Below, one piece after another: positions 17,918 through 27,613 of a stretch of 64,000 bases of DNA (position 1 is its first letter; each line of letters begins with the position of its first letter). Below the pieces are notes generated by a model. The model had not been told where the DNA came from and made no database searches. It saw only the letters and a list, made by a program, of their open reading frames with translations. Source of the stretch: Acidovorax sp. sif1233 (GTDB taxonomy: Bacteria; Pseudomonadota; Gammaproteobacteria; Burkholderiales; Burkholderiaceae_C); assembly GCF_019218755.1 (NCBI RefSeq), contig NZ_JAHUWZ010000008.1:62001-126000 (forward strand), in the 5' to 3' direction. Both the position numbers and the translations under genes were made by a program.

Positions 17918-20347
17918 TCAAATGGGGATCCCGTCTGGCATCAATCCTTGTACATGTCGGCTATGCATCGCGGTATAAGCCGCTTCCAGGTGCCTCGCAA
18001 ATTGCCGCGCATCAAATAGTGGCGAGACAACTTTCTGCTCCGCCAGTCTGGCGCGCAGCGCCTGCAAGCGCCCCGGGTCCTGCGCCAGCGCAATTGCCAG
18101 GGCCTCGTATTCGGCCGCGTCCCGGGTCACTAACTCCTGCATGCCCACGGCATGGAGCAGGCTGGACGCCACGCGGGCAGCAAACGACCTGCCCTGGCAG
18201 GTAAGCACCGGGAGCTCCGCCCACAGCGCATCGCTGGCTGTCGTGTGGGCGTTGTAGGGCAACGTGTCCAGGAACAGGTCGGCGCAGCGATGGCGCGCCA
18301 AGTGCTCATCCAACGGCATGCGCGGTGCGAACACCAGCCGCTCGGGAGCAACACCTCGCGCCTGCGCTTCACCGCGCAAATTGGTCACTACGCTGGCATT
18401 ACCTTCAAAAAGCCACAGAACACTGCCTGGTACAGCGCGCAAGATACGCATCCAGCTATCGAAAACGAGTGGGCGAATTTTGTAATTATTGTTGAAGCAA
18501 CAAAATACGAACCCCGCACTTGGAAGCCCCAGTTCCTCACGAGTGAATACTCTGTCACTGATTCTTCGCTTCGCGTCATTGACTTGGTAGCTGTGCGGCA
18601 AGTACACAACCTTCTCAGAAAAAAACTCCCTCTCGGCATCCGGAATGACCACCCTGTCGGCCATCACATAATCCATATATGGTGCCCCTGTCGTTCCTGG
18701 ATATCCCAGGTAACTAACCTGTACGGGCGCACAACGATGAGAAAAAACTCCAAAACGTTGGTCTGTAGTGAAGCCTTTCAAATCGACAGCAATGTCTATA
18801 CCCAGCTCCCTTGACATACGGGCAACATCAGCATCCCGGTGCTCACGCACATCGATAAAATGATCGAAGCTGGCAACCAAGCGTTCTCGCATTGAATCAT
18901 GGATATTTGGCCCGCTTGAAAATGCAAACCATTCAAAATGCTGCCCATCATGCTCCTCAAACAGCTCCGCCATGAGATATGCAGTCGCATGACCATAAAA
19001 ATCAGCAGAATAGTAGCCAACGCGAATTTTTTCAGATGACGCATGCTGAGGAATTGCACCCAGAGAATGATTCTCTGGGAAATCCGCCTTCACCCGATTA
19101 ATAGCAGCTCGCATTTGCAGCGAGGGCGAGTCAAACAACGACAACGCAACAAAAGGTGGCACATTATTTTCACCAGCAAGAATGCTTTCTTCGCAGCGTT
19201 TCAAATCGGCAGATAGCTCACTCCAGTCGCAAGAATGAACACGGCTATTCACAATCCAGCCGAACAAATACTGGTTATCTGGCTGCATATCCGACGCCGC
19301 CAGGAAGTCTGCTAGAGCCTCTGCATGTCTGTTGAATCGTACGTGGAGACCCGCACGGTTAAAGTACAGGCCGGGCCTGTCAGGAGCCAACCGGATTGCC
19401 AAGTCGTATATGTCCAGCGCATCTGCAAACAGCCCTGCGTCGGTCAGCACCACCGCCAGAAGTGCAAGGATGTCCAAGTCATGGGGTTGCAGCGCAGAAG
19501 CCTTTCGCAGCACAGGCACGGCTTGGTCGTACCGGGCCAGCGCATGTAATGCCTGCCCCAGGTTCTTGTACGCTGGCACCAGCTTTTCGTCTGACTGAAT
19601 GGCTGCTTGAAAATGCGGTACCGCCAACTCCCATTGTTCCTTCTGGGCCAGGATGGCGCCTTTACCGTTGTGGGCCTGAGCATGTAGCGGTTGCAGTGCG
19701 AGCAACCGATCGAAGCCAGCTAGCGCCTCATCGGTGCGGCCTAGTGCTGCATTCAACGTTGCAAGGTTCAACAGGGCATCGACGTAATTGCTGTCCAATG
19801 TCCAGGCCTGCTGGTAGCACGCCAACGCCTCGTCCAACCGATCGAGCGCCCGAAGCGCGGTTCCTTTGTTGTTGTGGGCGGTAGCCATTTGGGGTTGGAC
19901 GGCGATAGCCAGATCGTAGCTTTGGAGGGCCTCTGAAACCCGTCCAAGCTCAACCAATATCTTTCCCCGGTTGACATGGGCCTCGGCAAAATCGGAGCGC
20001 AGTGCAATGGCGCGATCAAAATGCGCCAGTGCCTCTTCACGCAGTCCCAATGCACCCAGTGCAAGCCCGCAGTTGACATAGGGCGCGGGATCCCTCGGCT
20101 GCTGCTCAATCGCTTGACCAATCAAATCGCATGCAGCCTGGTGATGCCCCGTCTGGTACGCCAAAACGCCCAGCATGTGCAAGGCTCCAAAATGGCGCGA
20201 ATTGACCTGCAGGATGGCGCTATACATTTGATTCGCTTGTGCCAACTGCCCCTGCTGGTGCAAACGTATGGCCTGCTCAAACAATGCCGTTTGCTGGGTC
20301 TGGAGACTCCGTGGAGGGCGGCCACCCAAGTTGTATTTGATGCTCAT
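17918..20347 (-). CDS. TPR-repeat O-GlcNAc-transferase-like glycosyltransferase, paralogue 1
   Basis: Large soluble protein of 809 residues of the SPINDLY/OGT type (GT41). About ten TPR repeats fill residues 15-390 (for example AHNNKGTALRALDRLDEALA). The catalytic half carries signatures recalled from OGT: GYYSADFYGH, FCCFNNNYKIRP (the Lys aligns with the OGT catalytic-site Lys), and [16 protein letters not shown] for UDP binding. Such enzymes usually put a sugar from UDP-sugar on Ser/Thr of cytosolic proteins. DNA from about 18.4 to 19.4 kb is clearly AT-richer than the surroundings. Its paralogue lies at 24145, with UDP-sugar genes between. Confidence 0.88.
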   Translation of the reverse strand: MSIKYNLGGRPPRSLQTQQTALFEQAIRLHQQGQLAQANQMYSAILQVNSRHFGALHMLGVLAYQTGHHQAACDLIGQAIEQQPRDPAPYVNCGLALGALGLREEALAHFDRAIALRSDFAEAHVNRGKILVELGRVSEALQSYDLAIAVQPQMATAHNNKGTALRALDRLDEALACYQQAWTLDSNYVDALLNLATLNAALGRTDEALAGFDRLLALQPLHAQAHNGKGAILAQKEQWELAVPHFQAAIQSDEKLVPAYKNLGQALHALARYDQAVPVLRKASALQPHDLDILALLAVVLTDAGLFADALDIYDLAIRLAPDRPGLYFNRAGLHVRFNRHAEALADFLAASDMQPDNQYLFGWIVNSRVHSCDWSELSADLKRCEESILAGENNVPPFVALSLFDSPSLQMRAAINRVKADFPENHSLGAIPQHASSEKIRVGYYSADFYGHATAYLMAELFEEHDGQHFEWFAFSSGPNIHDSMRERLVASFDHFIDVREHRDADVARMSRELGIDIAVDLKGFTTDQRFGVFSHRCAPVQVSYLGYPGTTGAPYMDYVMADRVVIPDAEREFFSEKVVYLPHSYQVNDAKRRISDRVFTREELGLPSAGFVFCCFNNNYKIRPLVFDSWMRILRAVPGSVLWLFEGNASVVTNLRGEAQARGVAPERLVFAPRMPLDEHLARHRCADLFLDTLPYNAHTTASDALWAELPVLTCQGRSFAARVASSLLHAVGMQELVTRDAAEYEALAIALAQDPGRLQALRARLAEQKVVSPLFDARQFARHLEAAYTAMHSRHVQGLMPDGIPI

Positions 20348-20470
20348 GATCAGAAAGTGCGGCCATACAAGGGCACGCGCAAGATAGTTGTGTAAGCGAA
20401 CGCATCGCCATGAACTCTGATTGTGCGGGAGGCCGCGGCCTCGCCCAACGCAGTCGCTCCCTGCCACATA

Positions 20471-21532
20471 TCAGGCCTCGGAGGACGGGTAGATTTTGCG
20501 GTACAGCGGGTCCACCAGCATCAGCACCGCGATCAGCCGGCACACCTGGAACGCCGTGACGACCGGCACGCCCAGCTGCAGCACCTTGGCGGTGATGGCC
20601 ATCTCGGTGATGCCTCCGGGCGAGGTCCCCAGCAGCAGGGTGACCCAGGGCAGACCTGTCGCCCAGGCCAGCGAGGCCGCGAACAACGCGCACACCCCCA
20701 TGAGCACCAGGGTGCCCACCGCCACCGACACGAGCCAGCGCGGCGCCGTGTGCAGAAAATCCGCACGAAAGCGGACCCCCAGGCTCACGCCGATGACCAG
20801 TTGCGCCGCATTCACCATCGCCTGGGGCACGGCGGACAGGGTGACGCCTGCCATGGTGAGCCCCATGGACACCAGCATCGCGCCCATGAACCACGGGTTC
20901 GCCCGGCCCAGCCTGTCCATCAGCAGGGCTCCGGCCCCCGTCAGCAGCGCCATCAGCGCCAGACCGGGTGCGCTCACCACCCGGGCCGTGGGCGGCAGGA
21001 TGTCCAGGCCATGCAGTCCGCTCCATTGCAGCGTGAAAGGGATCGTGACCGTGACGATCAGCAACCGCAGGCTGTGGCTGGCCGCCACGAGGTCGGTGCG
21101 GGCGTTCTCGCGTTCGGACAGCAGGGTCATTTCGGATGCCGCACCGATGGCCCCCGAGAAGTAGCTCGTGGCCCGCAGCATCGGCGCAGGCACCCCGTGC
21201 ATGCGCGGCGCATGCACCCGGTACAGCCAGGCGCCGAACAACCAGCCCAGGAACAGCGCCCACACAATGCCCAGCGCGATGGCCCACCAGAGCCCGCCAA
21301 TCAGTCCCACGACCTGGGGCGTGAAGTACAGGCCCAAGGCGGCGCCAATGGTCCACTGCCCCGCATTGCGCAAGGGCCCCCAGCTTTCCGTGGGCCCGCC
21401 AGCGATGGACACCACCGAAGTGGCCAGCAGCGGGCCGATCATCCAGGGCAGCGGGGTGTGAAGGGCTGCGCAGCCGATCGCGCAAGCCAGAGCGAGCAAC
21501 AGGGTCAGGAGGATACGGAGAAACAGATTCAT
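20471..21532 (-). CDS. AbrB-family (COG3180) membrane protein
   Basis: Inner-membrane protein of 353 residues with about ten predicted helices arranged as two similar halves, each with a PWMIGP- or PWFMGA-type turn (LHTPLPWMIGPLLATS; ANPWFMGAMLVSM). This duplication defines the AbrB/ammonia-monooxygenase-like family, whose transport role is not established. Despite the name it is unrelated to the AbrB DNA-binding regulator. It lies between the two halves of the glycosylation locus, 167 bp after the decarboxylase gene, in the same direction. A link to that locus is uncertain. Confidence 0.85.
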   Translation of the reverse strand: MNLFLRILLTLLLALACAIGCAALHTPLPWMIGPLLATSVVSIAGGPTESWGPLRNAGQWTIGAALGLYFTPQVVGLIGGLWWAIALGIVWALFLGWLFGAWLYRVHAPRMHGVPAPMLRATSYFSGAIGAASEMTLLSERENARTDLVAASHSLRLLIVTVTIPFTLQWSGLHGLDILPPTARVVSAPGLALMALLTGAGALLMDRLGRANPWFMGAMLVSMGLTMAGVTLSAVPQAMVNAAQLVIGVSLGVRFRADFLHTAPRWLVSVAVGTLVLMGVCALFAASLAWATGLPWVTLLLGTSPGGITEMAITAKVLQLGVPVVTAFQVCRLIAVLMLVDPLYRKIYPSSEA

Positions 21533-21618
21533 GGCAACGGGGGCTCGGTATCGGCATCGGCATCGGAAAGGACCAAACCCCGGCGGGCACCATACCCGCA
21601 CCTCCTGCCCCTCGACAT

Positions 21619-21632
21619 GTTCCAAATGGAAC
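21619..21632. promoter_or_regulatory. Short perfect dyad upstream of the AbrB-family gene
   Basis: GTTCCA-AA-TGGAAC is a perfect 6-bp inverted repeat 87 bp upstream of the ATG at 21532, in the only long gap on that side. It could be an operator for a dimeric repressor. No specific regulator is implied. Confidence 0.35.
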
Positions 21633-21699
21633 GGGGGGCATCGCGGAATGGCACAGCGGGGACGGATGCCAGGCACGCGCTGGCTCCGCCTCCCGGGGC

Positions 21700-22650
21700 T
21701 CAGCCGGCGTCCGCCTCCTTGAAATAGGCAATGGTCCGGCGCAAGCCCGCGTCAATGTCGACGCGGGGGGCCCACCCCCCCAGCAGCTGGCGCGCCAGCG
21801 AAATGTCGGGCTGCCGCTGCCGGGGATCGTCTCCCGGGAGCGGGTGGTAGGTGATCCGCGCGGACGAGCCCGTCCCTGCGAGGATTTTCTGCGCGAGTTC
21901 CAGGACGGTGAACTCCCCTGGATTGCCCAGATTGACCGGTCCCGCCACCTCGTCCGGCGTGGCCATCATGCGCACCAGGGCTTCCACGAGGTCATCCACG
22001 TAGCAGAAGCTGCGGGTCTGCGTCCCCGCCCCGTAAACGGTCAGATCCGCCCCACGCAGCGCCTGGACGATGAAGTTGGAGACCACCCGGCCGTCATCCG
22101 GACGCATGCGCGGGCCATAGGTATTGAACAACCGCACGACCTTGGTGCGCACGCCATGCTGGCGCCGGTAGTCGAAGAACAGGGTCTCCGCGCAGCGCTT
22201 GCCCTCGTCGTAGCAGGCCCGCACCCCGATGGGATTGACGTTGCCCCAATAGGACTCTGGCTGCGGATGCACGCCGGGGTCGCCATACACCTCGCTCGTC
22301 GAGGCCTGAAGAATCACGGCATGGCACTTGCGGGCCAGCTCCAGCAGATTCATGGCACCCAGCACGCTGGTGCGCAGGGTCCGCAGCGGATCGGACTGGT
22401 AGTGCACGGGCGACGCGGGGCAGGCCAGGTTGTAGATCTCGTCCACTTCGGCATCCAGGGCCTGGACGACGTCGTGGCAAAGCACACGAAACCGCGGCGA
22501 GGCCAGGAGGTGGGCGATGTTCTTTTCCAAGCCGGTGGAGAAGTCGTCCACGCACAGCACCGCATGGCCATCCTTCAGCAGGCGCTCGCACAGATGGGAG
22601 CCAAGAAAGCCAGCGCCTCCCGTGACCAGGATTTTTTTTTCCGTCGTCAT
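21700..22650 (-). CDS. UDP-glucuronate decarboxylase (UDP-xylose synthase)
   Basis: NAD-dependent short-chain enzyme of 316 residues that converts UDP-glucuronate to UDP-xylose in the cytosol. Motifs: Rossmann [10 protein letters not shown] (10-19), TSEVYG, catalytic Tyr and Lys in [11 protein letters not shown], and the UXS-type end motif [15 protein letters not shown]. These favour UXS over a 4-epimerase or dTDP-glucose dehydratase. The ATG overlaps the stop of the upstream UDP-glucose dehydrogenase gene by 4 bp (ATGA), so the two are translated together. This pair would make UDP-glucose into UDP-xylose in two steps. Confidence 0.9.
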   Translation of the reverse strand: MTTEKKILVTGGAGFLGSHLCERLLKDGHAVLCVDDFSTGLEKNIAHLLASPRFRVLCHDVVQALDAEVDEIYNLACPASPVHYQSDPLRTLRTSVLGAMNLLELARKCHAVILQASTSEVYGDPGVHPQPESYWGNVNPIGVRACYDEGKRCAETLFFDYRRQHGVRTKVVRLFNTYGPRMRPDDGRVVSNFIVQALRGADLTVYGAGTQTRSFCYVDDLVEALVRMMATPDEVAGPVNLGNPGEFTVLELAQKILAGTGSSARITYHPLPGDDPRQRQPDISLARQLLGGWAPRVDIDAGLRRTIAYFKEADAG

Positions 22651-24047
22651 GCTGCCATGGCCCCGAGTGCATCCGCAGCGCTGCGGCCCACGGTCAGATA
22701 GTCGAACCCCAGGGCTCGCATGGAGCGCGGCTCGTACAGATTGCGCCCGTCCACGACAAGGGGCTGCCGCAGGGCCGCCCGCAGGGCATCGAAATTGGGA
22801 CTGCGAAACACCTGCCATTCGGTCACGATCAGCAAGGCGTCTGCACCGCGCGCGGCGTCAATGGGATCCGGGGCATAGCTGATGTGCTCGAGCAGTTCGG
22901 GCCGGTCGCGCAGATCCTCCTCCAGGCAACGGCGGGCCTCCTGCATGGCCACCGGATCGAAGACCCGAAGCACCGCCCCACGCTCCAGCAATTCACGGAC
23001 CAGCACCCGGCTGGAAGCCTCGCGCATGTCATCGGTATTGGGCTTGAAGGCAAGCCCCCACACCGCCAGCCGACGGCCGGAAAGATCCGGTCCGAGCCGC
23101 TGGGCGAGCTTGTCCACCAGCAGCCGCTTCTGTCTATCGTTGACCTGTGCCACCGCCGCGAGCAATCGCAGCGGCAGCCCGACCTCCTCGCCCATGCGCT
23201 GCAACGCAGTCACATCCTTGGGAAAGCAGCTGCCGCCATAGCCCACGCCCGGGTAAAGAAAGCTCTCACCAATGCGCGGATCCGCGCCGATACCCACGCG
23301 CACGGGTTCGATGTCCACACCCAGCCGGTCGGCCAGGTTGGCCATCTCGTTCATGAAACTGATGCGCGTGGCCAGCATGGCGTTCGCCGCATACTTGGTG
23401 AACTCGGCACTGCGCCGGTCCATGCAGATGACGCGGTCGTGGCCATGCCCGAACGGGCGGTACAACTCACGCATGAGGTTGCCGGCCCGCAGCTCCTGCG
23501 GCGTGTCGCCGCAGCCGAGAATGATGCGGTCGGGCCGCATGAAGTCCTCGATCGCGCTGCCTTCCTTGAGGAATTCTGGATTGGACACCACGGCGTAGCC
23601 AGGGGCCGGGTCCGCGCCTTCCCCGCGTCGCGCCAGCGTGGCGGCGACAGCACGGTGCACCGCTTCGCCCGTGCCGACGGGCACCGTCGACTTGTTGACG
23701 ATGACCTTGAAGCCCGTCATGTGCGTGGCAATGGCACCAGCCACATCGAATACATGGCGCAGATCCGCACTGCCGTCCCCCGCAGAAGGAGTGCCCACGG
23801 CGATGAACTGGACATCACCGTGGGCCACTCCGCGCGCCATGTCGGTGGAGAACCCCAGCCGGCCCGCGCGGGAGTTGCTGACGACCAGCTCCTGCAGCCC
23901 GGGCTCGTAGATGGGCACTTCTCCGCGCTGAAGGGCTGCAATCTTGTCGGCATCCGTGTCGATGCACAGGACATCATTGCCCAGTTCCGCAAGGCACACC
24001 CCGGTGACAAGCCCTACATAACCGGTTCCGAACAGGGTGAGATTCAT
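22647..24047 (-). CDS. UDP-glucose 6-dehydrogenase
   Basis: Oxidises UDP-glucose to UDP-glucuronate with two NAD+. The protein has 466 residues, normal for the family. Visible parts: N-terminal [46 protein letters not shown]; and [12 protein letters not shown], which contains the catalytic Cys. The ATG at 24047 gives the canonical N-terminus. It overlaps the decarboxylase gene by 4 bp and lies 97 bp after the second glycosyltransferase-like gene, so the three are likely one transcript. Confidence 0.95.
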   Translation of the reverse strand: MNLTLFGTGYVGLVTGVCLAELGNDVLCIDTDADKIAALQRGEVPIYEPGLQELVVSNSRAGRLGFSTDMARGVAHGDVQFIAVGTPSAGDGSADLRHVFDVAGAIATHMTGFKVIVNKSTVPVGTGEAVHRAVAATLARRGEGADPAPGYAVVSNPEFLKEGSAIEDFMRPDRIILGCGDTPQELRAGNLMRELYRPFGHGHDRVICMDRRSAEFTKYAANAMLATRISFMNEMANLADRLGVDIEPVRVGIGADPRIGESFLYPGVGYGGSCFPKDVTALQRMGEEVGLPLRLLAAVAQVNDRQKRLLVDKLAQRLGPDLSGRRLAVWGLAFKPNTDDMREASSRVLVRELLERGAVLRVFDPVAMQEARRCLEEDLRDRPELLEHISYAPDPIDAARGADALLIVTEWQVFRSPNFDALRAALRQPLVVDGRNLYEPRSMRALGFDYLTVGRSAADALGAMAA

Positions 24048-24144
24048 TTTTGGAGTCAGAGCAAAGTTGTGGAATTGGCACGCGCTGCGTACGCACCCGT
24101 GACGGCGCCAGCCACCGCTGCTCGGGGCTGCCAAGGAGGAAGCA

Positions 24145-26361
24145 TCACACCTCGATCACATCGGGAGGCAAACCCTGGCACAAGCGGTCGTACATGGTGG
24201 TGTACGCCGATTCCACATGGCGTGCGAAGAGCCTGGCATCGAACAGCGGCGACACAGGGCCCTCCCTGCGCAGTTTGCCGCGAATATGCCCAAGCTGCGA
24301 GGGGTCACGGGCCAGCTCAATCGCCCGCGCCTCGAAATCGCCCTGGGTCTGCGCGATGAGTTCCGGCAGTCCGACGGCGCACAAGAGACTGGCAGCCACG
24401 CGGCTCGCGAATGACTCCCCCATGCATGTCAACACCGGCAACCCCGCCCACAAAGCATCGCTGGCGGTGGTGTGCGCGTTGTAGGGCAGGGTGTCCAGGA
24501 ACAGGTCCGCCAGCCGCAAGCGCGCCAGATACTGGTCCATGGGCATGCGCGGCGCAAACACCAGGCGCTCCGCGGAAATCCCCCGGGCCTGCGCCTCGCG
24601 CCGCAAGTTCCGCGCGGCTGTCGGGTTGTCTTCCAGCAGCCACAGCACGCTGCCTTCGACAGCGTGGAGGATGCGCATCCAGCCGCCGAAAGTGGGTGGC
24701 ATGATCTTGAAATTGTTGTTGAAGCAGCAAAAGACAAACCCGCTGGCTGGCAGACCCACCTCCTCGCGAGTAAATTCGCGCTCCGCAATCTTGCGCCGCG
24801 AATCGTTGACCTGGTAGCTGTGGGGAAGGTAGACCACTTTTTCAGTGAAATGGGCCTGGGATTGAGGCGGGATCACCACCTTGTCGGCAATCACGTAGTC
24901 CATGCAGTCGGCCCCGGTGGTACCCGGATAGCCCATATAGCTGGCCTGGACAGGGGCACACCGGTGGGAAAAGCAACCCAACCGGCTCGCCATGGTAAAA
25001 CCCATCAGGTCAATGGCGATATCGATACCGAGTTCCCGAGAGAGACGGGCGATCTCGATATCACTGCGCTCACGGACATCCAGAAAATGATCAAACGCCG
25101 CCGCCACGCGCTGGCGCATCCTATCCTGTACGTCAGGCCCCACGGAGAAGGCGAACCACTCGAACCGCTCGCGGTCATGCACCTCAAAGAGCTCGGCGAT
25201 CAGGTGCGCCATGGGGTGATCTCGAAAATCTGCCGAGTAGTACCCCACGCGGATTTTTCCGTGCCTTGCACGTGCAGGAATGGCGCCCAGTGCCGGAGCA
25301 GGAAGCTCGCGCTCGGCCTGGAGCCGCGCCGTCTCCTTGTGAAGCGCGGGCACATCGAACAATGACAACGCAATGAACGGCTCCAGCGCGTGCTTCTGGT
25401 GTGTGACTGCCTGCTGCAGCTGAAGGATCTCCTCCTCCAGACCCTGCCAAATGCAACCATTCACCTTCGCCGTGGCGATTTCGCACTGCAGCACAGGAAT
25501 CGGGGCAGACAGGCGCTGAGCCAGGTACAACTGCTGCAATGCTTCGTCATACCGCTTCATCTCCCGCAGAAGCCTGCCCATGAGGAATCTGGACTCCCCT
25601 TGCTGGGGCCGAAGCTCGACCGCGCGGCGGACATCCGCCAGCGCGTTTTCCAGGTTTCTCAGTTGCAGTTGCGCCTCGCCCCGGTTGTTGTATGCCTCTG
25701 CGTACTGAGGCTGGAGGGCCAGTGCCCGGCTGAAGCTGGCAACTGCTTCGGCATAACGCCCCAACCGAAGCAAGGCCGTGCCCCGATTGTTGTGCGGCTC
25801 CGGTATCTCGGGTGCGCGCGCTATCACTTCGTCCATGCATTCCAGGGCTTCTCCAAACTGCTTCATCTGCAGGTGCACGCAGCCCAGGTTGAAACGCGCC
25901 TGCGCATTCCCGGGCTCCATCGCCAGCACGCGGCGGTAGCTTTCCATGGCCTCCGGCAACCGGCCCAGCGTTTGCAGGACGGTTCCGCGGTTGTAGTGCG
26001 CCAGCACCAACCCCGGCGAAAGCGCGATGGCCTGGTCGAATGAGGCCAAGGCCTCTTCGTTGCGCTGCAGGCGCAGCAGGGCGTTGCCGCGGTTGAAGTA
26101 CGGGTCGACGTAATCGGGCTTGAGTGCGATGGCCCGGTCGTAGGCACGAATGGCGTCGGCAGTCCGGTTGGACAGCAGCCAGTCATTTCCCCGCGTGTTG
26201 CAGGCTGTCGCGTCATCGGGGAGGGCTGGCTCAGCGGCGACTCTATTGCCCGACACCAGGCCCGTGCCGTAGTTGATCCCGAACTTGAAACCAGGCGGTG
26301 TGGAAGATAGGGAGCCCACCTTGAAGGGCTGGCCAAAATGGGGTTTCTTTGCGTCGGTCAA
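24145..26361 (-). CDS. TPR-repeat O-GlcNAc-transferase-like glycosyltransferase, paralogue 2
   Basis: GT41-type protein of about 738 residues. TPR repeats fill roughly residues 50-310 ([20 protein letters not shown] and similar), then the same catalytic signatures as paralogue 1: [22 protein letters not shown] and [16 protein letters not shown]. The two catalytic halves are clearly alike while the TPR parts differ in number, which suggests different protein targets. The start is uncertain: TTG at 26361 follows CGGGACG and was chosen, while GTG at 26442 would add 27 unlikely residues. The gene has normal high GC, unlike paralogue 1, and precedes the UDP-sugar genes. Confidence 0.87.
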   Translation of the reverse strand: MTDAKKPHFGQPFKVGSLSSTPPGFKFGINYGTGLVSGNRVAAEPALPDDATACNTRGNDWLLSNRTADAIRAYDRAIALKPDYVDPYFNRGNALLRLQRNEEALASFDQAIALSPGLVLAHYNRGTVLQTLGRLPEAMESYRRVLAMEPGNAQARFNLGCVHLQMKQFGEALECMDEVIARAPEIPEPHNNRGTALLRLGRYAEAVASFSRALALQPQYAEAYNNRGEAQLQLRNLENALADVRRAVELRPQQGESRFLMGRLLREMKRYDEALQQLYLAQRLSAPIPVLQCEIATAKVNGCIWQGLEEEILQLQQAVTHQKHALEPFIALSLFDVPALHKETARLQAERELPAPALGAIPARARHGKIRVGYYSADFRDHPMAHLIAELFEVHDRERFEWFAFSVGPDVQDRMRQRVAAAFDHFLDVRERSDIEIARLSRELGIDIAIDLMGFTMASRLGCFSHRCAPVQASYMGYPGTTGADCMDYVIADKVVIPPQSQAHFTEKVVYLPHSYQVNDSRRKIAEREFTREEVGLPASGFVFCCFNNNFKIMPPTFGGWMRILHAVEGSVLWLLEDNPTAARNLRREAQARGISAERLVFAPRMPMDQYLARLRLADLFLDTLPYNAHTTASDALWAGLPVLTCMGESFASRVAASLLCAVGLPELIAQTQGDFEARAIELARDPSQLGHIRGKLRREGPVSPLFDARLFARHVESAYTTMYDRLCQGLPPDVIEV

Positions 26362-26585
26362 GGTGCGTCCCGGTGCAGATGAGAGAGTGACATCCCGTGA
26401 TGGTAAACACCTGCACGGCTCCAGTCCCGGTCCGCCCTCCACCCGGGTGCCATCGGCCTCTGGACCTGAGAGGCTCCGGGGACAAGGCTCCGCGCGCTCC
26501 GTCTAGTCAACCGCTCCGGAACACGGGTACTGCGGCACCCGGTTCAATCACGGCACACGGGGGCGCTGCAGAGGGCACCACCGTG

Positions 26586-27143
26586 TCAGGCAGCGCCGCG
26601 GCGGCGCGCCATCTCCCGCCCCATCCCGTCCAGCGCAGCGGGCTCCAGCAGGTGCAGCGCCGCCGGGTAGGCTTCCTGCTCCTCGCGGCGGATATGGCCT
26701 GCATAGCGGTCCGCAAATCGATCAAGGAGCGCCTCCTCCGATTCCGCGAATCCCTGGATGGCTCCTTGTTCCAGCGCCTGCAGCGCAACCCGTGCTGCAG
26801 CCCAGTCCGCCACCATGCGGACATGGTCGTCCTGCAGGCTGCGCACCAGCGCCTGGACCCCAGGCGCGGCCTGGGCGAGCAGCAGCGGGAAGACGTGGAG
26901 TTCCTCGTCTTCATGGTGCAGCGGTGCGGCGATGTCGAAATACCGCAGCACGTCGCGCGCCGCCTGGCGGGCGCTCTCGTCGGCACCCTGCAGGCGCACA
27001 TGGGCGCGCAGGCGGCCCAGCAAGGCCAGCGAACGCTGCACGCGCTCATGGCAGGCCTCCAGCATGGCGAAGGGTTGCTCGAACCCGACGGCCGGCGCGC
27101 TGAAACCGGGGATATGGCGGGCGGATGGGGCGGGCGAGGCCAT
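26586..27143 (-). CDS. Hemerythrin HHE-domain protein
   Basis: Four-helix non-haem di-iron protein of 185 residues. Candidate ligands appear in order: ACHERV, APLHHEDEELHVFP, LQDDHVRM and YAGHIRREEQEAYP, matching the HHE pattern. Bacterial members bind oxygen or nitric oxide, or help repair iron-sulfur centres. The position at the end of the low-oxygen block, 7 bp downstream of a small conserved gene, fits nitrosative or oxygen stress. The ATG at 27143 leaves a short Ser/Pro-rich leader and is the best start. Confidence 0.88.
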   Translation of the reverse strand: MASPAPSARHIPGFSAPAVGFEQPFAMLEACHERVQRSLALLGRLRAHVRLQGADESARQAARDVLRYFDIAAPLHHEDEELHVFPLLLAQAAPGVQALVRSLQDDHVRMVADWAAARVALQALEQGAIQGFAESEEALLDRFADRYAGHIRREEQEAYPAALHLLEPAALDGMGREMARRRGAA

Positions 27144-27150
27144 CTGCGCC

Positions 27151-27564
27151 TCAACCGAACCGGACGGGCTGTCCCTGCCGGTCGAAGGGTATATACGCCC
27201 CATGGGCCCCGCCCTTGATCGCATCGACCATGCGTTGCAGGGGCGCCTGGGCATCCGCACTGGTGGGTGCCTTGTCCAGCGTGCCCGACAGGGCTGCTGC
27301 GAACACCATGGCCCAGTCATGGCCCGGGGCGCTGAACTGGCTGGCCTCTTCCACCAGCGCACTGAACGAAGGCAGCTCCTGCGGCGCCTTGTCCACGCAC
27401 ATCAGCGGCACCAGGGCTCCGCCCTGCCCCGCTTCGAAGCGGGCACGCTGGGCCGGGCTGGCGTCGTCCGGCAGCTCCACCGCGGCAAACACGAACAGGA
27501 GGCGCTGGGGCTCGGGCTGCAGGCGCGCAGCCTGCAGCAGGTCGTCAAAACTGGAAATGTCCAT
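27151..27564 (-). CDS. Small conserved protein of unknown function
   Basis: A 137-residue cytosolic protein beginning MDISSFDDLLQAARLQPEPQ and ending with YIPFDRQGQPVRFG. From memory, similar proteins in Comamonadaceae databases carry the label ribonucleotide reductase subunit alpha, but nothing in the sequence supports that: no active-site cysteines and far too short. It is closely packed between the nitroreductase (49 bp) and hemerythrin (7 bp) genes, so the three are probably co-transcribed. Confidence 0.8.
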   Translation of the reverse strand: MDISSFDDLLQAARLQPEPQRLLFVFAAVELPDDASPAQRARFEAGQGGALVPLMCVDKAPQELPSFSALVEEASQFSAPGHDWAMVFAAALSGTLDKAPTSADAQAPLQRMVDAIKGGAHGAYIPFDRQGQPVRFG

Positions 27565-27613
27565 GAAGGTTTCTATGAAATGAAAGGAAAGGAATCGCCG
27601 GGCGCGCCCCGCT

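Noticed and set aside
20471-21532. Reading the AbrB-family gene as the AbrB transition-state regulator
   Set aside because: The protein is a ten-helix membrane protein with an internal duplication, not a small SpoVT/AbrB DNA-binding domain.
21549-21568. Short tandem repeat TCGGTATCGGCATCGGCATC
   Set aside because: Only about three imperfect 6-bp units; too short to be meaningful.
26397-27218. A plus-strand frame opposite the hemerythrin gene
   Set aside because: Antisense to a gene with a complete HHE ligand pattern; no ribosome site.
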